Assembly (NCBI GenBank): GCA_005805375.1
Contig: SYMT01000677.1
Span: 1 to 32,891, forward strand
DNA: 32,891 bases
DNA from: Actinomycetota bacterium
GTDB lineage: Bacteria; Armatimonadota; SYMT01
Direction of reading: 5' to 3'
The translations under genes and the position numbers were made by a program. The stretch's first letter is position 1; each line of letters begins with the position of its first letter. This document shows positions 8,302-15,049 of the stretch, in pieces. Under the pieces are notes generated by a model. It was not told the origin of the DNA, made no database searches, and saw nothing but the letters and a program-made list of their open reading frames with translations.

Positions 8302-10200
8302 GTGCCGCTCATTGCTCGCGCTACCTTGTTCGGCAATCCCGACCGGGCGCTGCCCAAGATCAGCCCGGATGGGGTCTGGATTGCCTATCTGGCGCCGGTT
8401 GGCGGTGTAATGAACCTGTGGGTCGCGCCTGCGGATGCCCTGTCCGAGGCACGGCCGTTGACCCACGACCGGGGGCGCGGCATCCAGTCCTATCACTGGG
8501 CGCTGGACAGTCGGAGCCTCCTCTATGTGCAGGACAGGAATGGGGACGAGAACTTTCACCTGTACCGGGCCGGTATTCCGGACGGGGAAGCAGCGGATCT
8601 GACGCCATTGCCCCGGGTGCGCGCGCTCATTCACGCCGTCAGCCCGCGCAGGCCGGGAGAGGTGTTGATCGGTCTGAACGACCGTAATCCACGGCTGTAC
8701 GATTACTACCGGCTCAATCTGGAAACCGGGCACCGCGAGCTCATGTTTGAGAACCACGGCTATGCTGCGGTGACGGCAGACCATTCTCTGCGCGTGTGTC
8801 TGGCTTCCCGATTCGGCCCCGACCATGCATTCCACATCGAGCGAGTGCGGGCCGATGGGGGAGTGGAGCCGTTCCTGGTGGTTTCGCCCGAGGATGTCCT
8901 CACCACGCACGTGCTTGGATTTGACGACAGTGAGGAATGGGTGTACCTGCTGGACAGCCGCGGGCGCGACCGGGCCGTACTCAAGCGGATCCATCTGGAA
9001 ACGGGCGCCGACGAGTTTCTTGCCGATGACCCCCGGGCGGATCTGGACCAGATCATGATCCACCCGACCCGGCATCACATCCAGGCTGTGTCCGCCAACT
9101 ACACCCGGCGTGAGTGGCACGCGCTGGATCCGGAAGTGGCGTCCGCTCTCTCCGCGGTGCGGGAGGCGGCGCGTGGGGATTTCACAATCCATGCCCGGAC
9201 CCTGGATGACCGAACCTGGATCATCACCGATAATCAGCCGGACGGTCCCGTGGCCTACCTCCGGCACGATCGCAATACCGGAGCGACCACTCCGCTTTTT
9301 ACCAGCCGTGAAGCGCTGCTGCGCGTGCCGTTGGCGCCCATGCACCCGGTGGTGCTGCGGGCTCGGGACGGCCTCTCATTGGTGAATTACCTGACTCTTC
9401 CTCCGCTGCACACCGAGCCGGGGCGGGACCGGCCACGGCAACCCGTGCCGCTCGTCCTGTGGGTGCATGGAGGCCCCTGGTCCCGGGACACCTGGCAATA
9501 CAATCCCATCCACCAATGGCTGGCCAATCGGGGCTATGCCGTGCTCTCCGTGAACTACCGGGGTTCGACGGGGTTTGGGAAGGGCTTTCTCAATGCGGCC
9601 AACCGGGAGTGGGGGGCCGGCATGCAGGACGATCTGTTGGACGTAGTGGATTGGGCCGTGGCGTCCGGGATTGCGGACCCGGAAAAGGTGGCCATTGCCG
9701 GGGGCAGCTATGGCGGCTACGCAGCCCTGACCGGTCTGACCCGCACACCCGATCGCTTCGCCTGCGGAGTCAGTCTCGTGGGGCCCTCCAATCTCCTCAC
9801 GCTGCTGCGCAACGCCCCGCCCTACTGGGCAGCCATCATGCCGCTGCTGACGGATCGGATCGGCGACGCGGATACCGAGGAAGGGCGAGCGTTTCTCGCC
9901 TCTCGTTCGCCGCTCACCTACGTAGACCGGATCTGCCGTCCACTCCTGATCGGGCAGGGCGCCAACGATCCCCGGGTCACCCGAGCCGAGTCGGATCAGA
10001 TCGTGGAAGCCATGCGTGAGCGGGGGATCCCTGTGACCTACGTTGTCTATCCCGATGAGGGCCACGGCTTCGTGCGCCCGCCGAACCGTCTGTCGTTCAA
10101 CGCAGTCATGGAAGAGTTCCTCGCCCGCCACCTGGGCGGTTGCTCCGAACCAATGGGCGCAGACCGCGAAGGATCGAGCATGGAAATCCACGAATACTAG
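8302..10200 (+). CDS. S9 family prolyl oligopeptidase-type peptidase
   Basis: A serine peptidase with an N-terminal seven-bladed beta-propeller (about residues 20-370) that filters substrates and a C-terminal alpha/beta-hydrolase domain (about 390-632). The catalytic triad is visible: Ser469 in GGSYGG, Asp556 in GANDPRV and His588 in DEGHGF. WVHGGPWSRD is the oxyanion-side motif and LSVNYRGSTGFG is typical of the acylaminoacyl-peptidase/dipeptidyl-peptidase group. The start is a judgement. The GTG at 8302 begins PLIARATLFGNPDRA, where this family normally starts, and gives 632 residues. ATG 8203 is also in frame, with AAGGA upstream, but it adds 33 proline-rich residues encoded by a pyrimidine-rich spacer-like stretch. 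No signal peptide is evident, so it is probably cytoplasmic and degrades short peptides. Confidence 0.93.
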   Translation: MPLIARATLFGNPDRALPKISPDGVWIAYLAPVGGVMNLWVAPADALSEARPLTHDRGRGIQSYHWALDSRSLLYVQDRNGDENFHLYRAGIPDGEAADLTPLPRVRALIHAVSPRRPGEVLIGLNDRNPRLYDYYRLNLETGHRELMFENHGYAAVTADHSLRVCLASRFGPDHAFHIERVRADGGVEPFLVVSPEDVLTTHVLGFDDSEEWVYLLDSRGRDRAVLKRIHLETGADEFLADDPRADLDQIMIHPTRHHIQAVSANYTRREWHALDPEVASALSAVREAARGDFTIHARTLDDRTWIITDNQPDGPVAYLRHDRNTGATTPLFTSREALLRVPLAPMHPVVLRARDGLSLVNYLTLPPLHTEPGRDRPRQPVPLVLWVHGGPWSRDTWQYNPIHQWLANRGYAVLSVNYRGSTGFGKGFLNAANREWGAGMQDDLLDVVDWAVASGIADPEKVAIAGGSYGGYAALTGLTRTPDRFACGVSLVGPSNLLTLLRNAPPYWAAIMPLLTDRIGDADTEEGRAFLASRSPLTYVDRICRPLLIGQGANDPRVTRAESDQIVEAMRERGIPVTYVVYPDEGHGFVRPPNRLSFNAVMEEFLARHLGGCSEPMGADREGSSMEIHEY

Positions 10201-10202
10201 AA

Positions 10203-10251
10203 GTGAGGTGAGAGAAATGAGAAACGAGTAGTTCCTGCACTCTCTCCTCAC
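10203..10251 (+). terminator. Stem-loop between the S9 peptidase and PhyH genes
   Basis: An inverted repeat three bases after the S9 stop: GTGAGGTGAGAG at 10203-10214 pairs with CTCTCTCCTCAC at 10240-10251 with one mismatch, around a 25-base loop. There is no run of T after it, so it is not a canonical intrinsic terminator. It could act as a transcript-end or processing structure. The stem is also purine-rich on one strand, so simple-sequence bias could explain part of the pairing. Confidence 0.35.
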
Positions 10252-10279
10252 GACTCTTTCCTCTGCTCCCGGTACGCGA

Positions 10280-11143
10280 ATGCTGTCTCAGAGCCAGATC
10301 GAAATTTACCAGCAAAACGGCTTCCTTTCGGTGGAGGGAGTCTTCTCTCCGCAACAGATCGCCGCAGTGGGCGCGGTGGTCGAGGAGTTCGTGGAGCGTT
10401 CCCGCGAGATCACCGACCACAACGACATCTATGACCTGGAGCCCGGGCACACGGCGGAGCAGCCCCGCGTCCGGCGTCTGAAAAACACGATCGCCCTGCA
10501 TCCGGTGTTTGAGGAAATGGCGCGGTCGGACCGGCTGTTGGATACGGTCGCCTGTCTCCTTGGGCCGGAGATTCGGCTCCACGGTTCGAAGCTGAACATG
10601 AAGGCGGCCGAGTACGGCAGCCCGGTGCAGTGGCATCAGGACTTTGCCTTCTATCCCCACACCAACGATGATTTGCTCGCCGTTGGGATCGCGCTGGACG
10701 ATTGCCTGGAGGAAAACGGCTGCATGCTGATGCTTCCGGGTTCGCATTTGGGGCCGATCATGGACCATCACCAGGACGGAGTCTTCGTCGGGGCGATTGA
10801 TCCCCGCCACGAGGGGGTGGATCTCTCGCACGCCGTCCCGGTGCCGGTGCATGCGGGAGGCATCACCATCCATCACTGCCGCACTCTGCACGGCTCGGCA
10901 CAGAACGTGTCTACCCGGCCTCGGCGGCTGTTCCTTCTGGAACTGGCGGCAGTGGATGCATTTCCCGTGCTGGGAAGTTCCGACCTCGACGCGTTCAATG
11001 CGAAAATCTGGCGCGGCGGGCCCACCACCACCTATCGCGTGAAGCAGATGGACATCCGGCTCCCGCTGCCCAAGCACGCGAGGGCAGGCTCGATCTACGA
11101 GATCCAGACACCGCTTCGCGCGAAGGTGTTCGCCCAGGCATGA
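10280..11143 (+). CDS. Phytanoyl-CoA dioxygenase (PhyH) family protein
   Basis: A 287-residue Fe(II)/2-oxoglutarate-dependent dioxygenase, expected to hydroxylate a small organic substrate with release of CO2 and succinate. The iron triad is visible: His119 and Asp121 in WHQDFAF and His204 in LHGSAQNVS. Arginines in the following TRPRRLF are in the place that binds 2-oxoglutarate. The double-stranded beta-helix core also shows LAVGIALDDCLEENGCMLMLPGSH, a hallmark stretch of this family. It is the first gene of a four-gene set in which each following start overlaps the preceding stop, so it should be translated in balance with a flavin dehydrogenase-like protein, a hydrolase and a sugar kinase. 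No good ribosome site precedes the ATG. The substrate is unknown; the kinase suggests a sugar acid or related compound. Confidence 0.9.
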   Translation: MLSQSQIEIYQQNGFLSVEGVFSPQQIAAVGAVVEEFVERSREITDHNDIYDLEPGHTAEQPRVRRLKNTIALHPVFEEMARSDRLLDTVACLLGPEIRLHGSKLNMKAAEYGSPVQWHQDFAFYPHTNDDLLAVGIALDDCLEENGCMLMLPGSHLGPIMDHHQDGVFVGAIDPRHEGVDLSHAVPVPVHAGGITIHHCRTLHGSAQNVSTRPRRLFLLELAAVDAFPVLGSSDLDAFNAKIWRGGPTTTYRVKQMDIRLPLPKHARAGSIYEIQTPLRAKVFAQA

Positions 11144-12450
11144 TCCTCCAGCGACCCTTCCTCCTGCCGGAGACGCTCCACCTTTCGGAAGAGGAGCGCC
11201 GGCGCCTGGAAGCAGACTACGAGGCGTGCTGCGAGCAGTTGCCCCCGGACCTCCGGGCCCATTGTCTCGACAATTACGGGGTGGATCTGGCCGGCGAGTA
11301 CGCGGGACAGCCGATCGCCAACCCCTTCGGGAAGGCGTCCGGGCAACTTGCGCTCAACGTGCGCCAGGTGCAGCAGGACGTGGAGGCCGGGCTCGGGTTT
11401 GTCGTGCTGAAGACAGTCATTGCGGTGGACGCGGCGGGTGGGCAGAGCATGGCCGAGTGGGCGATTCCCGAGACCCTCATGCGGGTGGAGCCGATCGCGG
11501 GCAGTGACGGCACGCCCGGCTGGACCGTCACCTGGAAGGGCCGGGGCTGGCACGAATCGTTTGAGAGCTATTGCGACTTTCTCGGCGCCTCACTGGACGC
11601 GGCTGGGACCACTGCCCCCCAGGGCAGCTTCCCGACAGTGATTGCCGCCTCGGTGAAATATCACCTGCCGGCTCCCGGAGAAACGGAGTTCCGCCGCGGG
11701 GAATATGAGCACACCACCCGCGCGCTGCAGGCCGTCTGGAACGCGCGCCGGTCCGGGCCGCTCCCACTCGAAAAGGATTTCAGCCCCACCCTGGCCGGGG
11801 ACGACCGGAGCCGCGAGCAGGAACAGATTCTCCTCTGGCTGCGGCGCGTGCCCGGACTCGTAGCGGCAGCCGCGCTGCCGCTGCCGGACGGGACAACCCC
11901 CGGAGTCGCGTTGGGAATGAAGCTGATGAACACGCGGTTTGATCTGGATTTCCAGGTAGAGATGCTGCGTGTCCTGGCGGACGAGGCGGAGGGGCCGGTA
12001 GCGTTTGTGGTGTATGCCAACCGCCTGTTCGACCCGGAGCGAGAGTTCGAGGGAAAACGGGGAGTAGCCTATGGGGGGCCGGATCTGAGCCGGCGCAATC
12101 TGGAGGGCCTCGCGGCCCTGTGGGCGGCCGTAGACCGCGGTGCGCTGCAGCGCGCCGTACCCCCCATCTCTGCGACGGGGGACGTGCTGGCCGGCAGAAT
12201 GGCAGTAGAGTACGGCCTGCTGGGCGCCTCCAGTTGTCAGATGCACACCCTCTTCCAGTTGCGCCACACTGAATTCGGCGGTCGCATGCGCAATCTCACC
12301 GCCCGGGTGCTGCACCACCTGATCTTTGACCCGGGTACCGGGCTCCTGGCCGCCCTGCTGCATCTGGGACACGAGCGCGGCGCTCCCGTCCACTGGCGCG
12401 ACCTGCCGGCGGTGGGATCCGCATGGCGGAGGGCGACCGGTGGGGAATGA
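11140..12450 (+). CDS. Dihydroorotate dehydrogenase-like flavoprotein
   Basis: A 436-residue protein with the TIM-barrel layout of the dihydroorotate/dihydropyrimidine dehydrogenase family. IANPFGKASGQLALN near residue 60 corresponds to the family start (NPF..ASG), followed by GLGFVVLKTVIA. VALGMKLMNTRFDLDF matches the strand that contributes a lysine to FMN binding. VAYGGPDLSRRNLEGLA and ISATGDVLAGRMAVEYGLLGASSCQMHTL correspond to the C-terminal phosphate-binding strands (G-G/D-V, aGA..vq..T). It is over 100 residues longer than class 1 enzymes, and I cannot place the usual Cys or Ser catalytic base, so orotate synthesis is unlikely. The ATG overlaps the PhyH stop (ATGA). Inference: oxidation or reduction of a C=C or related bond in the pathway formed by this operon. 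Confidence 0.75.
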   Translation: MILQRPFLLPETLHLSEEERRRLEADYEACCEQLPPDLRAHCLDNYGVDLAGEYAGQPIANPFGKASGQLALNVRQVQQDVEAGLGFVVLKTVIAVDAAGGQSMAEWAIPETLMRVEPIAGSDGTPGWTVTWKGRGWHESFESYCDFLGASLDAAGTTAPQGSFPTVIAASVKYHLPAPGETEFRRGEYEHTTRALQAVWNARRSGPLPLEKDFSPTLAGDDRSREQEQILLWLRRVPGLVAAAALPLPDGTTPGVALGMKLMNTRFDLDFQVEMLRVLADEAEGPVAFVVYANRLFDPEREFEGKRGVAYGGPDLSRRNLEGLAALWAAVDRGALQRAVPPISATGDVLAGRMAVEYGLLGASSCQMHTLFQLRHTEFGGRMRNLTARVLHHLIFDPGTGLLAALLHLGHERGAPVHWRDLPAVGSAWRRATGGE

Positions 12451-13264
12451 ACGGCGGAACGGTCTGGATCTGGCCCGCCTGCACTCCACTCGCTGGGGCG
12501 AACGGGGCCCGCGGGTCCTGCTGCTGCACGCCATCGGCCTGAGCCACCAGAGCTGGGAAGGCATAGCGCCTCAGTTGGGACAGAACGCCCAGGTCGTGGC
12601 GGTTGATCTGCCGGGACACGGGGAAAGCGATAAGCCGGCCGGCGCGGACTATGGGCTGCGTTCGCTCGGACGGCGGGTCATCCAGTTTCTGGACGAACTG
12701 GGGTGGGACGACTGCATCCTCGTCGGGAATAGCCTGGGAGGGGGCACCTCGCTGTCGGTGGCGTTGCAGGCGCCGGAGCGGGTCCGTGGTCTGGCGCTGT
12801 TCTCCTCGGTCGGCTTCCGCTGGGGGCTCCCGCTGGTTGGACGGCTCGCGTTTCTGCCTGTTGCTCCCGCCATTTGCCGGCTCGCACCCCCGCCGCTCAC
12901 GCAGTTGGGTCTCAGTGTGGCCCGCCGACCCGTGACGTTCGCCTCGCGGGATCAATCGTCGCGCGTGGTGAACTACATGCGGGACCACCGGGGCAGTCGT
13001 GCGTTTTTCGCCACCCTCCAGCAACTCTACCAGGGAGATCTGGAGGAGATGTCCGAGCAGTACGGACGGCTTCCGCAGCGGGTAATGGTCGCTCATGGCC
13101 GGCAGGACCTGCTGCTCCCCTACCGGCACTCGGAGGCGCTCGCGCGAGCGCTTCCGGTCGCGCAACTGGTGCCCATTGATCGGTGCGGACACTTTCCCCA
13201 GGAGGAGCGGCCCGCCGAGGTGTTGAAACTGCTTCGCCAATTCGTCTCGGAGATCGCTGCATGA
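12440..13264 (+). CDS. Alpha/beta hydrolase
   Basis: A 274-residue alpha/beta-hydrolase-fold enzyme. The oxyanion strand LLLHAIGLSHQSWE is followed by AVDLPGHGESDKP, the nucleophile elbow GNSLGG with Ser98, the acid strand VAHGRQDLLLP with Asp as the expected acid, and the catalytic His in RCGHFPQEERP. A lid of about 60 residues lies between the elbow and the acid strand. The start is GTG 12440, with a GGAGG site seven bases upstream inside the preceding gene; the longer frame beginning at 12326 is not supported. It overlaps the end of the flavoprotein gene by 11 bases and ends in an ATGA overlap with the sugar kinase gene. It resembles lactone or ester hydrolases such as 3-oxoadipate enol-lactonase, so ring opening of a lactone made by the two upstream enzymes is a reasonable guess, not a demonstrated function. 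Confidence 0.9.
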   Translation: MGNERRNGLDLARLHSTRWGERGPRVLLLHAIGLSHQSWEGIAPQLGQNAQVVAVDLPGHGESDKPAGADYGLRSLGRRVIQFLDELGWDDCILVGNSLGGGTSLSVALQAPERVRGLALFSSVGFRWGLPLVGRLAFLPVAPAICRLAPPPLTQLGLSVARRPVTFASRDQSSRVVNYMRDHRGSRAFFATLQQLYQGDLEEMSEQYGRLPQRVMVAHGRQDLLLPYRHSEALARALPVAQLVPIDRCGHFPQEERPAEVLKLLRQFVSEIAA

Positions 13265-14232
13265 CGTTCGACGTGTTCACCCTGGGTGAATCGATGGTCC
13301 GCTTCACGCCCCCCGGCTACACCCGGCTCGAGGAGGCAGCGCAACTCGAAATGCGGATCGGCGGGACCGAATCGAACGTGGCCATCGCCCTCTGCCGTCT
13401 TGGACTCCGGGTCGCCTGGGCGAGCCGCATGCCCCGGAACCCGCTGGGTGAGTTTGTGGTGCGCCGCATCCGGAGCTTCGGGGTGGATGTCTCGCAGGTG
13501 TGTTGGGCCGAAGGCGAGCGGATGGGGCTCTACTTCATCGAGCCGGGCGCGCCTCCGCGTTCCTCGCTGGTACTCTACGATCGGGCAAATTCCGCTGCGA
13601 GCCGCATGCGTCCGGAAGATTTTGACTGGAGCATCCTCGACGAGGCGCAACACCTGCATCTGACGGGAATCACTCCTGCGGTGGGCGATGCAGCACGCGC
13701 CACGGTGGCGCATGCCATCCGGGAAGCGAAGGCCAGGGGGCGCACCGTCTCCTTCGACGTGAACTATCGCGCGCGCCTCTGGTCGCCGGAAGCGGCTGCC
13801 GAGACGCTGACCCCCTTGCTCGCCGACCTGGACCTGCTGGTCTGCACGCGCGAAGATGCCTCCAACGTCTTCGGGGTGGACGGTGAGCCCGAGGCGGTGG
13901 CCCGCGGGCTGGGCGAGCGCACCGCCGCGCCTTGGATTGCCGTGACGCTCGGAGGTGAGGGAGCGTTTCTGTGGAATCGCGCGCCCGGAGCCGCAGCCGA
14001 ATTCTCCCGCGCTGAGGCGTTGCCCCTGCATGCTGTGGACCGGGTAGGCGCCGGCGATGCCTTCGACGCAGGCCTGCTGTGGGGGTGGCTGCGCGGGGAA
14101 CCGGAACGTGGCCTTCAGTACGGCATGGTGATGGCAGCCCTGAAGCACACCATCCCCGGAGACGAATTCGTGTCGAGCCTTGCAGAAGTCGAGGCGGTCA
14201 TCCGGAGCGGGCACCGGGACATTCAGCGGTAG
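13261..14232 (+). CDS. PfkB family sugar kinase, probably 2-keto-3-deoxygluconate kinase
   Basis: A 323-residue ribokinase/PfkB-family kinase. FTLGESMVRFTPPG, the GG motif IGGTESNVAIALCRLG near residue 33, and the ATP/anion-hole signature RVGAGDAFDAGLLWGW, with the catalytic base Asp266, are all intact. The N-terminal GE.M..F.P and the middle SFDVNYRARLW match KDG kinases (KdgK), which phosphorylate 2-keto-3-deoxygluconate for cleavage to pyruvate and glyceraldehyde-3-phosphate. Other family members such as fructokinases are alternatives. The ATG overlaps the hydrolase stop (ATGA) and has GGAG eight bases upstream. No aldolase or dehydratase partner is seen, so the pathway is incomplete in this window. 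The last 35 bases overlap, tail to tail, with the methyltransferase gene on the opposite strand. Confidence 0.9.
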   Translation: MTFDVFTLGESMVRFTPPGYTRLEEAAQLEMRIGGTESNVAIALCRLGLRVAWASRMPRNPLGEFVVRRIRSFGVDVSQVCWAEGERMGLYFIEPGAPPRSSLVLYDRANSAASRMRPEDFDWSILDEAQHLHLTGITPAVGDAARATVAHAIREAKARGRTVSFDVNYRARLWSPEAAAETLTPLLADLDLLVCTREDASNVFGVDGEPEAVARGLGERTAAPWIAVTLGGEGAFLWNRAPGAAAEFSRAEALPLHAVDRVGAGDAFDAGLLWGWLRGEPERGLQYGMVMAALKHTIPGDEFVSSLAEVEAVIRSGHRDIQR

Positions 14233-14956
14233 CCGCCGGCAGGGCGGATGCACGCAGCACGACATGCTCCCCGGGCCAGGGGGTTCGAAACGGCTGCCGC
14301 ACCTCCACCGTGAAGTGTTGTTCCAGGAACAACGCCAGGATGTCCTGCACGGAGTCCCAACGGGTCGCCTCGTAGAAACCGGCGGACCGGCCGTCCGCTT
14401 CGCCGGCAGCGATTTCCAGCACGAGGAGGCCGCCGGGCTTCAATACGCGCTGTATCTCCAGCAACAGGCGGGGGAGATCCAGGGCACGATCCAGCGAATT
14501 CGTAAAGACCACATCCACACAGTGGTTCGGGTATTGCAGCCCGTGAAAGTCTCCGGTCACGACGTAGCGGTTTTCGGCGCCGGGGTTCAGATCAATCCCG
14601 ACCGCGAAGCAGCCTGTATCCAGAAAGGCCCGCACTTCGGTTCCGATTCGGGCCGCCAGGCAAAGCACGCTGGCTCCGGGCGCAACCAGTTGATGGCCGC
14701 AAAGCCGCTCTTGCAGGGCTGCATGGTACCGTTGGTCATAGTTCTTCAGCCAGGCGGGACGGAGCATGTTGAGCTTGGCGCGCTGCAGCGCCACGTACTC
14801 GGCGTACGATTGGTAGCGCCGTTGTTCGATTCCTGCCGAGGGTGAGGCATCCCAATCGCCCGCGCCAAGCTTGAGCCGGCGCCTGAGGCCAGCCACAGAG
14901 CACCGTGCGCGCTCCCGCAGGCGCAGCCAGAGCGACTGCCGTAACGTGCGATCCAT
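14198..14956 (-). CDS. SAM-dependent class I methyltransferase
   Basis: A 252-residue methyltransferase of the Methyltransf_11 type. Motif I is VLCLAARIGTEVRAFL (residues 97-112), with the acidic strand end VGIDLNPGAENR, a D in VTGDFHGLQYPN, and the later strand RVLKPGGLLVLEIA (170-182). The glycine-rich loop reads LAARIGTE rather than the usual DxGxGxG, so cofactor binding may be atypical. The N-terminus is basic (LWLRLRERAR), which may indicate membrane or polysaccharide association. Start 14956 is chosen; a longer frame from 15016 adds 20 residues but has poor ribosome-site spacing. It is the last visible gene of the leftward Wzc/PqqD cluster, 93 bases after the GumC-like gene, so methylation of a surface polymer or cluster product is a plausible role. 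Confidence 0.85.
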   Translation of the reverse strand: MDRTLRQSLWLRLRERARCSVAGLRRRLKLGAGDWDASPSAGIEQRRYQSYAEYVALQRAKLNMLRPAWLKNYDQRYHAALQERLCGHQLVAPGASVLCLAARIGTEVRAFLDTGCFAVGIDLNPGAENRYVVTGDFHGLQYPNHCVDVVFTNSLDRALDLPRLLLEIQRVLKPGGLLVLEIAAGEADGRSAGFYEATRWDSVQDILALFLEQHFTVEVRQPFRTPWPGEHVVLRASALPAATAECPGARSG

Positions 14957-15049
14957 TCCGTGTTGCCCTGAACCAGAAGCGAGGCGCCCAAACGGGTGTT
15001 TTTGAGTGCGAAGCATGCCCTCTCATTTACCCCCGGCTCCTCATATGGA

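Noticed and set aside
8044-9345. A long minus-strand open frame that extends the C45 gene to 802 residues.
   Set aside because: It runs antisense through the S9 peptidase gene, whose family motifs are intact. A strong ribosome site and the family N-terminus place the C45 start at 8043.
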